This document shows, in pieces, positions 1-7,696 of a DNA stretch of 64,000 bases. The stretch is from Rhodococcus sp. ARC_M5 (GTDB lineage: Bacteria; Actinomycetota; Actinomycetes; Mycobacteriales; Mycobacteriaceae): contig NZ_JALGQE010000009.1 in NCBI RefSeq assembly GCF_022810405.1, forward strand, positions 62,001 to 126,000. Reading direction: 5' to 3'. How positions within the stretch are numbered: the stretch's first letter is position 1; every line of letters starts with the position of its first letter. The notes below the pieces were generated by a model. That model saw only the letters and a program-made list of their open reading frames with translations. It was not told the DNA's origin and ran no database searches. The translations under genes and the position numbers were made by a program.

Positions 1-93
1 GAGTTGGGGTCGACACGGAGGTATGCCATTTCGTAACCTTCCTGAGACCTTGCGGAGTCTCGCCAGTCCAAACCGGAGTGGCGTCGCAAGTCA

Positions 94-234
94 CCGCCTA
101 ATCGTTCACTCGCGAGAGTGTTCGTACCGGGAACCCGATATCTACTGGGGTGAATCCCGCTGAGCCACTGCACAGTGGCCGGTGGGTAGGGCTGCTCTTC
201 CCAGCCCGAACCCGTCAGCTAACTCGGTCGGCGG
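94..234 (+). promoter_or_regulatory. c-di-AMP riboswitch (ydaO/yuaA type)
   Basis: The leader of the first gene carries the conserved ydaO blocks in order: GGGGTGAATCC at 148-158, GGTAGGGCTGCTCTTCC near 185-202, then CCCGAACCCGTCAGCTAAC at 205-223. CCGCC at 94-98 can pair with GGCGG at 230-234 as the closing helix. This class binds cyclic di-AMP and, in actinobacteria, is often found before cell wall hydrolase genes. The start codon lies 30 nt beyond the closing helix. Whether it acts on transcription or translation is not evident. Confidence 0.85.
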
Positions 235-264
235 ACGATAGGAAGAAACGGAGCACCATCTTTC

Positions 265-819
265 GTGGCGTCACAACTTTCCAACCGATCATTGCGGCGA
301 GTCCTCGTAGCCGGAGCGCTCACGGCAGGCGTGGTCATCCTTCCCGCCGCGCCCGCAATGGCGGCCCCCCTCACCATTCCCGGCGTCGGAACCTTCGAGA
401 TTCCTGACATCCCGGGCCTTCCTCCTCTCAACGTTCCGGGTATGCCTGCACCGGGAGCGCCCTTGGCTCCCCAGGTCACTCCGGCAGCGAAGGCCGTTCA
501 GGCCGCAGAGTCCAAGATCGGCGCACCGTACGTGTACGGCGCTTCGGGTCCGGACTCGTTCGACTGCTCCGGCCTCGTCCAGTGGGCGTACAAGCAGGCC
601 GGCGTCAGCCTGCCCCGCACGAGCTACGACCAGGCAGCCGCAGGCACTCCGGTGTCGCGAGACGGCCTGGCCCCCGGCGACGTCGTCTCGTTCTACGACG
701 GCTCGCACTCGGGCATCTACGTCGGCAACGGCAATGTGGTGCACGCATCCACGTCCGGTGTGCCGGTCAAGGTTGCTCCGCTTGCCTCGATGCCGTTCGA
801 CGGCGCTCGCCGTTACTGA
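265..819 (+). CDS. Secreted NlpC/P60 peptidoglycan endopeptidase
   Basis: A 184-residue secreted cell wall hydrolase, expected to cleave the D-Glu/meso-DAP bond in peptidoglycan stem peptides. The N-terminus has Arg residues, a hydrophobic stretch and an Ala-rich cleavage region ending about residue 33. A short Pro/Gly linker follows, then a C-terminal NlpC/P60 domain with Cys101 in FDCSGLV, His148 in GSHSGIY and His160. The GTG start is chosen because the signal peptide begins there, with GGAG 10 nt upstream. It sits behind a c-di-AMP riboswitch, and a strong terminator follows, so it is probably transcribed alone. It occupies the position of Rv2190c-type genes. The catalytic residues are intact. 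Confidence 0.9.
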   Translation: MASQLSNRSLRRVLVAGALTAGVVILPAAPAMAAPLTIPGVGTFEIPDIPGLPPLNVPGMPAPGAPLAPQVTPAAKAVQAAESKIGAPYVYGASGPDSFDCSGLVQWAYKQAGVSLPRTSYDQAAAGTPVSRDGLAPGDVVSFYDGSHSGIYVGNGNVVHASTSGVPVKVAPLASMPFDGARRY

Positions 820-851
820 TTCGAGCGAGCGACGTTCGCTGTGAACGACCG

Positions 852-884
852 ACAGGGTCGAACCGACTACCGGTTCGACCCTGT
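852..884 (+). terminator. Intrinsic terminator after the NlpC/P60 gene
   Basis: A perfect 14-bp inverted repeat (852-865 with 871-884) encloses the 5-nt loop ACTAC and is followed by TGTCGT. It lies 33 bp after the stop codon. The rest of the 307-bp gap up to 1127 shows only the palindrome listed next and the leader of the following gene. Confidence 0.75.
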
Positions 885-981
885 TGTCGTATCCCGGGCG
901 GGACGTCCGCGACACGCCGGTCCGGTGGACAGCGGGACGTCAAGTTCGTAATCTGATCGAGACCTGGTCGACGTTTACTTT

Positions 982-993
982 GTGACCTGTCAC
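982..993. promoter_or_regulatory. Palindrome upstream of ripA-like gene, possible operator
   Basis: GTGACCTGTCAC is a dyad (GTGAC, 2 nt, GTCAC) about 135 bp before the next start codon, in an AT-richer stretch. It resembles a binding site for a dimeric regulator, but no regulator can be assigned from sequence alone. Confidence 0.3.
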
Positions 994-1126
994 CTGAAAC
1001 CCCCATCGATTTCGGACCGTGATCGCGTCCGCGCCCGTAAGAGCATGGGTAGGGTTCGTTTTCGGTCTATTTTCCAACCGTTGTCTCGATCGAGACAGCA
1101 TGTGTGAGGACGGAGAGTCGCTTTCC

Positions 1127-2188
1127 GTGGCGATATGGAGATCTACCCGAGTGGTGCGGCTGGTCCGTAACTCGGTGATTGCTGTCGCGTTGGCCGCAAG
1201 CATCACCGTGGTGCCGACGACAACGGCGATCGCGCAGCCGGGATTCGACTCGGCGTCCGACGCACAGACCGAGCTTGCCGAGCTGTCTCGCGAATCCGAG
1301 CAGACCACCGAATCCCTGCACAACGCTCAGATCGATCTCGATGCCAAGAATCAGCAGCAACTCGACGCGCAGGCCGTCGTCGAACAGAGCCGTGCTGCCG
1401 TCGACGCAGCGCAGGCACAATTGGCGCAGCTCAAGCCGGCCATGGACAAGGTTGCCAACGTCAACTACCAGGGTGCGCGGACCAATCGACTGTTCGCCGT
1501 CATGGTCAGCGACTCGCCACAGCAGTTGCTCGATCAGATGTCGGCACTCGATGTGATCTCGGCGGAGACCGCCGATCAGGTCGCTCGCTTCAAGCAGGCG
1601 AGTTCGGACGCCGTGACCGCCGAGCAGGCCGCGAATGCGGCTGCGGATCAGGCACGCGTCGCGGCCGAACAGGCCAAGGTCGTCAGCGACGACCTCCAGG
1701 CCAAGCAGAGCGAGTTGCAAGGTCAGATCGGCGAGGTGATGGCCGCCTACAGTGCACTCACGTCCTCCGAGCAGCTGGCTCTGGCCGGATCGGCACTGCC
1801 CGACGGCTTCGATCCCACGACGATTCTGCAGGGCCTGACGCCCGGATCCGGTGCGAGCGCGCTGCAGGCGGGGCTGACACAGATCGGCAAGCCCTACGTC
1901 TGGGGCGGAACCGGCCCGGATGGCTTCGACTGTTCCGGGTTGGTCGTATGGGCATACAAGCAGGTGGGTAAGACGCTGCCGCGGTCGAGTCAAGCGCAGG
2001 CAGCAGGCGGAACCCCGGTGGATCAGAAAGATCTGCAGCCGGGAGATGTGGTGCTGTTCTATCCGGACATCTCACACGTGGGTATCTACGCCGGAAACGG
2101 CAACGTGCTCCATGCCTCCACCTTCGGTGTTCCCGTGAAGGTGCAGTCGATGGCATCGTTCCCGTACTACGGGGCGCGTCGATACTGA
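1127..2188 (+). CDS. RipA/RipC-like coiled-coil NlpC/P60 endopeptidase
   Basis: A 353-residue secreted peptidoglycan endopeptidase of the type needed for septum splitting. After a basic N-terminus and a hydrophobic core (signal peptide ending near AIAQPG, residue 34) comes a long Ala/Gln/Glu-rich coiled coil (about residues 40-215). A C-terminal NlpC/P60 domain follows, with Cys269 in FDCSGLV, His317 in SHVGIY and His329. A start further upstream at 1019 would bury the signal peptide, so the GTG at 1127 with GGAG 11 nt upstream is preferred. In RipA-type proteins the coiled coil inhibits the catalytic domain until it is processed. The domain order here fits that family; regulation is inferred. 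Confidence 0.87.
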   Translation: MAIWRSTRVVRLVRNSVIAVALAASITVVPTTTAIAQPGFDSASDAQTELAELSRESEQTTESLHNAQIDLDAKNQQQLDAQAVVEQSRAAVDAAQAQLAQLKPAMDKVANVNYQGARTNRLFAVMVSDSPQQLLDQMSALDVISAETADQVARFKQASSDAVTAEQAANAAADQARVAAEQAKVVSDDLQAKQSELQGQIGEVMAAYSALTSSEQLALAGSALPDGFDPTTILQGLTPGSGASALQAGLTQIGKPYVWGGTGPDGFDCSGLVVWAYKQVGKTLPRSSQAQAAGGTPVDQKDLQPGDVVLFYPDISHVGIYAGNGNVLHASTFGVPVKVQSMASFPYYGARRY

Positions 2189-2219
2189 CAGTGTGCCTCG
2201 ACGATCGCCGAACGCCTGC

Positions 2220-3590
2220 ATGAGTGGCTCCAGCGGGCACTCCGGAGTGCATGCTCTCGTGCGATCGGCACGGTTGCGCTGGTTGGCGGTCGTCCTCGTT
2301 GCGGCGGTGGCGGTCTCGGCCTTCCTGATTCATCGAGCCGGCACCTCCGACGGCATATCCGACACATCCTCGACCGTCACCGATCCCCAGGCCTCACCGA
2401 CCTACGATCAACAGCGCCGCGCCGACGTGACCGTTCTCCTGGATCGGTGGGCTCGCGCGGTTCGTTCCGGCGATGTCGATGCGCTGCGGGAGCTGATGGA
2501 TCCGCGGGCCGATCCGGGTTTCGTGGAAGCGGAGGTGCGTCGGGCAGCAGTGGTGTCGGCCGTCCCGTTCGCCGATTTCGGCTACGACCTGGGGGATGAG
2601 CCGGAGACCCCGGTTCCGCCGTCGATCGCAGAGGCGCTCGATGCCACCGACGTCTGGGCGCCCTCGGTGTATCTGCGATACGCGGTCACCGGTCCGGACG
2701 CATCGCCGACGCGTCGGCCGGTCTCACTCGTCGTGGCCGAGCGAGACGGTCGGTGGCGGCTGGTCGACGACGCGGACCTGTCCGAGTATCGACGCCAGAC
2801 CTGGCGCGGGCCATGGGATTTCGGACCACTGACCGTGCGTTCGGTGCCCACTGCAGCCGGGACCTCGGTGGTCGTGGGGCATCCGGATCGCGAGCAGTTC
2901 GTCGACAGCCTTGCCACCGAACTCCCATCGGCGACGGCGGCGGTCACCGATTTCTGGGGAGACGACTGGGCGCGCGACGGGCTGGTTTTCGTTGCCTCCT
3001 CCCCGGAGGAGTTCGCCGAGCTGACGGGGTCCGATCCGTCCACCGATGTGGCCGCGGTGACGGTGTCCGACGCGGTGGCGGGCGACGGCTCGCGTCCGAC
3101 GGGTCAGCGGGTGGTGTTCGGCCCTGATGCCGCGTCGCGGTTGACGCCGTTCACCCTTCGCTCGGTTCTGCGACACGAATTGACCCATGTGGCGGCGCGG
3201 GCGCAGACGTCGGACGGTACGCCGCTGTGGGTGTCCGAGGGGTTCGCCGACTATTCCGGGTCTCGCAATTCCGGTGCCGACTTCGCTCAATTGGCTCCCA
3301 CTCTGGCTGCCATCGTGGCGGCTGGGGGGCCGCCGACGGTCTTGCCGAAGAACGAGGATTTCGGTGCCGGTGGCACCCGGTCGAGCGTGGCATACGAGTC
3401 GGCGTGGTCGGTGTTCGCGTTCGTGGCCGATCGGTTCGGCGAGTCCACGTTGCGCAGACTGTACGAGGAGCTGGCGTCCGAACCCACGAATGAGGGCCGT
3501 GCCGATGCTCCTTTCGAGTCGGTACTGGGGTTGGACCGTGCCCAGTTCGTTGCTTCCTGGGGCGACTGGGTGGCTGCTCGGTCACGCTGA
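2220..3590 (+). CDS. Membrane-anchored HExxH metallopeptidase-like protein
   Basis: About 456 residues with one N-terminal membrane segment (residues 21-37) and a large outer domain. The zinc motif HELTH lies at residues 319-323. WVSEGFADY follows, with Glu340 at a spacing typical of gluzincin peptidases of the MA clan. The region between the anchor and the peptidase domain (about 60-200) resembles a small secreted alpha/beta domain, but I do not recognise it. A GTG at 2193 would add nine residues. The gene starts just after the RipA-like gene, so the two are probably co-transcribed. Its substrate is unknown; processing or clearing of envelope proteins is a guess from context. Confidence 0.7.
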   Translation: MSGSSGHSGVHALVRSARLRWLAVVLVAAVAVSAFLIHRAGTSDGISDTSSTVTDPQASPTYDQQRRADVTVLLDRWARAVRSGDVDALRELMDPRADPGFVEAEVRRAAVVSAVPFADFGYDLGDEPETPVPPSIAEALDATDVWAPSVYLRYAVTGPDASPTRRPVSLVVAERDGRWRLVDDADLSEYRRQTWRGPWDFGPLTVRSVPTAAGTSVVVGHPDREQFVDSLATELPSATAAVTDFWGDDWARDGLVFVASSPEEFAELTGSDPSTDVAAVTVSDAVAGDGSRPTGQRVVFGPDAASRLTPFTLRSVLRHELTHVAARAQTSDGTPLWVSEGFADYSGSRNSGADFAQLAPTLAAIVAAGGPPTVLPKNEDFGAGGTRSSVAYESAWSVFAFVADRFGESTLRRLYEELASEPTNEGRADAPFESVLGLDRAQFVASWGDWVAARSR

Positions 3591-3600
3591 GTCGGGGCGC

Positions 3601-3613
3601 TACGGTTGTCGCC
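3601..3613 (+). promoter_or_regulatory. Probable leaderless promoter of pimB
   Basis: TACGGT at 3601-3606 matches the actinobacterial -10 pattern TANNNT and is followed by 7 nt and the ATG, with no Shine-Dalgarno sequence. This spacing would place the transcript start on the start codon. Confidence 0.5.
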
Positions 3614-4738
3614 ATGCGTCGAACTCTGCTCGTGACGAACGACTTTCCACCTCGCCCCGGTGGTATCCAGTCCTATCTGCACAGCTTTGCCACGCAGCTG
3701 CCTGCGGACGAGCTCGTGGTCTACGCACCTCGGTGGCGCGGCGACTCGCACGAGAAGTTCGATGCCCAGCAGCCGTTCGAGGTGGTCAGACATCCGACGA
3801 CGCTGATGTTGCCGACTCCTCTCGTCGCCCGGCGCGCGGCTCGAATTCTGAAGTCGCGAAGGTGCGATTCGGTGTGGTTCGGTGCGTCGGCTCCGTTGGC
3901 GGTGATGTCGTCGCATCTGCGCAAGGCCGGTGCGGATCGCATCGTGGCGAGTACTCACGGCCACGAGGTCGGCTGGTCGATGGTGCCCGGTGGCCGAGCG
4001 ACGTTGCGCACGATCGGTGAGAACACCGACGTGGTGACCTATGTCAGCAAGTACACCAGGGGCCGCGTGAGCTCGGCCTTCGGCAGGACCGCCGCGCTCG
4101 AGCATCTACCGCCCGGTGTCGATACCGATCGTTTCGTGCCCGACGACGCCGCGCGCGCGGAACTGCGCTCGCGGTACGGCCTCGGAGATCGCCCCACCGT
4201 TCTGTGCCTGTCTCGGCTCGTTCCGCGTAAGGGGCAGGATTTCCTGATTCGAGCGCTCCCGGGAATCCGTCGGGCTGTCGACGGAGCGGTTCTGGTGATC
4301 GTCGGCGGCGGGCCCTACGAGAAGACGCTGCGCGAGCTCGTGCGATCCACCGGCATGGAGGAACACGTGGTGTTCACCGGTACCGTGCCGTCCGCGGAGC
4401 TTGCCGCCCACCACACCATCGCGGACGTGTTCGCGATGCCGAGCCGGACCCGGGGTGCCGGTCTCGATGTCGAAGGACTCGGAATCGTCTATCTCGAGGC
4501 GTCCTCCTGTGGCGTCCCCGTCGTCGCCGGCATGTCCGGAGGTGCACCGGAAGCAGTGCAGCACAACAAGACCGGGCTCGTTGTCGACGGTACGTCGGTC
4601 TCGGACATCACCGACGCGATCGTGCGAATCCTGTCCGATCGCACGCTCGCCACGCAGATGGGCAACGCCGGCCGCGCATGGGTGGACGAGGAATGGCGCT
4701 GGGACGTTCTGACCGAGAAGCTCCGGTCACTGATCTGA
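3614..4738 (+). CDS. pimB: GDP-mannose-dependent PIM mannosyltransferase PimB'
   Basis: A 374-residue GT4 (GT-B fold) glycosyltransferase that adds the second mannose, alpha-1,6, to phosphatidylinositol monomannoside on the inner face of the membrane. This step lies in PIM, lipomannan and lipoarabinomannan synthesis. DFPPRPGGIQ at residues 11-20 marks the N-terminal acceptor and phosphate-binding region. Further on are RLVPRKGQD, VIVGGGPY and the donor-site acidic motif in EGLGIVYLEASSCG. Length and sequence match mycobacterial PimB' (Rv2188c) throughout. No Shine-Dalgarno is visible, which fits the leaderless promoter. It converges with the fadD15-like gene 25 bp away. Confidence 0.93.
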   Translation: MRRTLLVTNDFPPRPGGIQSYLHSFATQLPADELVVYAPRWRGDSHEKFDAQQPFEVVRHPTTLMLPTPLVARRAARILKSRRCDSVWFGASAPLAVMSSHLRKAGADRIVASTHGHEVGWSMVPGGRATLRTIGENTDVVTYVSKYTRGRVSSAFGRTAALEHLPPGVDTDRFVPDDAARAELRSRYGLGDRPTVLCLSRLVPRKGQDFLIRALPGIRRAVDGAVLVIVGGGPYEKTLRELVRSTGMEEHVVFTGTVPSAELAAHHTIADVFAMPSRTRGAGLDVEGLGIVYLEASSCGVPVVAGMSGGAPEAVQHNKTGLVVDGTSVSDITDAIVRILSDRTLATQMGNAGRAWVDEEWRWDVLTEKLRSLI

Positions 4739-4763
4739 TACTCGTTGCCGCGAGTCGATGCGG

Positions 4764-6569
4764 CTACCGCGCGTAGATCGACTCGATGTCGTCGGCGTAC
4801 GTCGACGTGATGACGTTGCGCTTGAGCTTCATCGTGGGCGTCAACTCGCCGTTCTCCTCCGAGAAGTCATGGGGGAGCAGTCGATACTTCTTGATGGATT
4901 CCGCATGCGAGACGGACCTGTTCGCGTCGGCTACGGCAGCGTCTATCTCCGCGATGAGATCGGGGTCGGTCCGTAGATCCGCGGCGGTGGCTTCGGAGTC
5001 CTTGCCGTGGGCGGACTTCCAGCGATCGAACGCCTCCGGGTCGAGGGTGATGAGTGCGCCGATGAAGGGCTTCTGATCGCCCACGACGACTGCTTGACTG
5101 ATCAGTGCACCCGCCCGAAGCTGGTCTTCGAGGCCGGCCGGGGATACGTTCTTACCTCCTGCGGTGACGATCAGTTCCTTCTTGCGACCGGAGATCGTGA
5201 TGTAGCCGTCGTCGTCGACGGAACCGAGATCGCCGGTGCGGAACCAACCGTCGTCGAGCGACTCTGCGGTCGCGGACTCGTTGCGCCAGTAGCCGTCGAA
5301 CACCACCGGTCCGCGGAGTTGGATCTCACCGTCCTCGGCAATGCGCACGGTGTTGCCGGGCAGTGGACGTCCGACGCTGCCGACTCGTTGGAATCCGATG
5401 GTGTTGACCGCAAAAGCCGCGGTGGTTTCGGTCAGGCCGTAACCCTCGTAGATCGTCACGCCGATACCCCGATAGAAGTGGCCGAGACGGGCACCGAGCG
5501 GGGCTCCGCCGGAGATCGCCAGCTCGCACTTGCCACCGAGCGCTGCCCGAAGCTTGCCGTACACCAACTTGTCGAACACGGTGTGCTTGGCGCGCAACAC
5601 GATTCCCGGTCCACCGGTGTCCTGGGCTTCACTCCATGCCACCGCACATTCGGTGGCGAGGTCGAAGATCTTTCCCTTGCCGTCGGCGTGCGCCTTCTGC
5701 TTGGCGGTGTTGAAGACCTTCTCGAACACTCGCGGCACCGAAAGGATGAAGTCCGGTTGGAACGTGCCGAACGTCGCGACGAGGTTCGGAATGTCGTTGG
5801 TGTGGCCAAGGGTGACTCCCGCATCGAACGACGCGATGGACACCGCGCGTGCCAGGACGTGTGCGAGGGGTAGGAACATCAGGGTGCTTCGCCCCTGCGT
5901 CATCAGCGATTTCAGCGACGTTTCGCGAATGCCGAGTGATTCGGCGAGCAGATTGGCATGGGTCAGTTGAACGCCCTTGGGGCGACCGGTGGTGCCGGAG
6001 GTGTAGATCAACGTGGCCGGGTCCGACGAGCGGAGTGCCGAAACCCGCTGGTGCACGACCTCTTCGGAGATCGAGGCACCGCCGTCGGTCAAAGCCTGGA
6101 CAGCGTCGGCACCGGCGGAGTTCTCGATCACGAACGTCTGTCGTACCGACGGCGCAGCTGCCACAACGGATGTGGTCTCCTGCACGTGTGCGTCGTTCTC
6201 GAGTACGAGCAGCACCGGCTCGGCGTCTTCGAGGATCCACTCCACCTGCCCGGCCGAGGACGTCTCGTAGATCGGGACCGTCACGCCGCCCGCCGCCCAG
6301 ATCGCGTAGTCGATCACCGACCACTCGAATCGCGTCGAGGACATCAGTGCCACTCGGTCGCCTTGCTCGATGCCTGCGGCGATCAGCCCCTGGGCCACTC
6401 CGACCACCAGTCGCTCGAACTCGTTGGCAGTGACGTCGACCCACTGCCGATCGACCGAGCGGCGGAACACGACCGCGTCCGGTGCAGTGCGGGCACGATC
6501 GAAGACGGTATCGACAGCCGAGTCGGTGTCCGCGATGGCGTACTTTGCGGCGGCGGTGAACTCGCGCAC
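4764..6569 (-). CDS. fadD15: Long-chain fatty-acid-CoA ligase (FadD15-like)
   Basis: A 601-residue AMP-forming acyl-CoA synthetase of the ANL superfamily, activating long-chain fatty acids with ATP and CoA. The P-loop-like motif YTSGTTGRPKG lies at residues 189-199. EGYGLTE, GWFRTGDLG and the C-terminal catalytic lysine region follow in the usual order. The GTG start at 6569 is fixed by a strong GGAGGT 9 nt upstream and gives the length of M. tuberculosis FadD15; the open frame continues further upstream without conserved sequence. It is divergent from the small gene at 6705, with TACAGT on the minus strand at 6633-6628 as a possible -10. The role in PIM or membrane lipid supply is inferred from its neighbours. 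Confidence 0.9.
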   Translation of the reverse strand: MREFTAAAKYAIADTDSAVDTVFDRARTAPDAVVFRRSVDRQWVDVTANEFERLVVGVAQGLIAAGIEQGDRVALMSSTRFEWSVIDYAIWAAGGVTVPIYETSSAGQVEWILEDAEPVLLVLENDAHVQETTSVVAAAPSVRQTFVIENSAGADAVQALTDGGASISEEVVHQRVSALRSSDPATLIYTSGTTGRPKGVQLTHANLLAESLGIRETSLKSLMTQGRSTLMFLPLAHVLARAVSIASFDAGVTLGHTNDIPNLVATFGTFQPDFILSVPRVFEKVFNTAKQKAHADGKGKIFDLATECAVAWSEAQDTGGPGIVLRAKHTVFDKLVYGKLRAALGGKCELAISGGAPLGARLGHFYRGIGVTIYEGYGLTETTAAFAVNTIGFQRVGSVGRPLPGNTVRIAEDGEIQLRGPVVFDGYWRNESATAESLDDGWFRTGDLGSVDDDGYITISGRKKELIVTAGGKNVSPAGLEDQLRAGALISQAVVVGDQKPFIGALITLDPEAFDRWKSAHGKDSEATAADLRTDPDLIAEIDAAVADANRSVSHAESIKKYRLLPHDFSEENGELTPTMKLKRNVITSTYADDIESIYAR

Positions 6570-6704
6570 GGAAATTACCTCCGGATAGAACGGGGAGAAC
6601 GAAAGTCGATAGCTCGGCTTCACAGATACTGTAGACCCGGGTTCGGGGCGCTCGAATACACCTCGACCCTCACAGCGTCGGACCCGATATGTGAAGCTCT
6701 GACG

Positions 6705-7097
6705 ATGAGCAGTATTCAAGTTGCGGATCAGACATTCGTGGCCGCCCCAGGGGAGCAGGTGGCGCTGGCATTCGCCTCGCCCGAGCGGTGGCGTCGGTGG
6801 TGGCCGGATCTGAACCTGACCGTCACCGAGGACCGCGGTGCGAAAGGAATTCGCTGGGCGGTGCGCGGCGGCGTCGTCGGAACCATGGAGCTGTGGCTCG
6901 AGCCCGCACTCGACGGTGTGATCGTGCATTACTTCCTGCATGCCGAGTCGACGGGAGACATCGAGTCGGCGGTGCTGCAGCACCGCCGTCGGGTTGCCGG
7001 CCGTGCGATGACGTTCGAGCTCAAGGGAGAGCTGGAGGCCGGCCGGTCTGCAGGTGAGGCCCCCCAACACACAGTGTCGAGTTCAGCTGGCGATTGA
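6705..7097 (+). CDS. Conserved hypothetical, possible SRPBCC protein (Rv2186c position)
   Basis: A 130-residue cytosolic protein without signal or membrane segment. It has a Trp-rich stretch (ERWRRWWPD, residues 27-35) followed by alternating strands and a C-terminal helix, as in START/SRPBCC ligand-binding proteins. It lies where mycobacteria have the small gene Rv2186c, just before the TB16.3-like gene, which is a clearer member of the same fold. ATG 6705 is the only start that gives a compact domain. The C-terminal 20 residues look disordered. Function is unknown; lipid binding is a guess from fold and neighbours. Confidence 0.6.
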   Translation: MSSIQVADQTFVAAPGEQVALAFASPERWRRWWPDLNLTVTEDRGAKGIRWAVRGGVVGTMELWLEPALDGVIVHYFLHAESTGDIESAVLQHRRRVAGRAMTFELKGELEAGRSAGEAPQHTVSSSAGD

Positions 7098-7232
7098 ACC
7101 GCGCGGTACGGTCGGCGGGTTCGCATTGTGCGTCGGCGGATCGATCGTGTGAGATGGATCTGCCGCGAGTTCCAACGGCACCGAAGCGAACGAAGCGGAT
7201 CGAAATACCCGAGAGGAAGCGGACGAGTAGTC

Positions 7233-7667
7233 ATGGCGGAGAAAACCCAGAGGTCGATCGTCGTCGAAGCCCCACCGAGCCGGGTCATGGACGTCATCGC
7301 CGACTTCGACGCGTACCCCACGTGGGTGTCGGCCGCGAAATCCGTCGAGGTCCTCGAAGTGGGCAAGGACGGCCGCGGCAAGCGTGTCAAGTTCGTGCTG
7401 GACGCGGGCATGGTGAAGGACACCTACGAACTCGAATACGACTGGGCAGCCGACGGCACTGCGGTCTCGTGGAACCTCGTGTCGGGTGAAATGCAGAAGT
7501 CCCAGAACGGCTCGTACACGTTGCGCGAGACCGGCAGCGGCACCGACGTCACGTACGAGCTCACCGTCGACCTGAACATTCCGATGATCGGTCTGTTCAA
7601 GCGCAAAGCAGAGAAGGTCATCACCGATACTGCACTCAAGGAATTGAAGAAGCGGGTCGAAGGCTGA
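7233..7667 (+). CDS. SRPBCC (polyketide cyclase-like) protein, TB16.3 homologue
   Basis: A 144-residue small alpha/beta lipid-binding-fold protein, exactly the length of mycobacterial TB16.3 (Rv2185c). Recognisable parts are the opening MAEKTQRSIVVEAPP, DFDAYPTWVSAAKSVEVLE in the middle, and the conserved end PMIGLFKRKAEKVITDTALKE. An upstream frame exists, but only the ATG at 7233 gives the conserved N-terminus; GAGGAAG lies about 14 nt before it. The fold holds hydrophobic ligands in a deep pocket. The ligand is unknown, though the surrounding envelope lipid genes make a lipid plausible. Confidence 0.85.
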   Translation: MAEKTQRSIVVEAPPSRVMDVIADFDAYPTWVSAAKSVEVLEVGKDGRGKRVKFVLDAGMVKDTYELEYDWAADGTAVSWNLVSGEMQKSQNGSYTLRETGSGTDVTYELTVDLNIPMIGLFKRKAEKVITDTALKELKKRVEG

Positions 7668-7696
7668 GCGACGCTCGCACCGAGCCCCGCACCACG

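Noticed and set aside
852-884. TCGAACC...GGTTCGA as a LexA box
   Set aside because: The spacing between half sites is too long for the TCGAAC-N4-GTTCGA site, and the arms form a 14-bp hairpin right after a gene; it is a terminator.
4764-7070. A 768-residue reading of the fadD15-like gene
   Set aside because: The first 167 codons overlap the divergent gene at 6705, have no family similarity, and lie upstream of a strong GGAGGT-GTG start at 6569.
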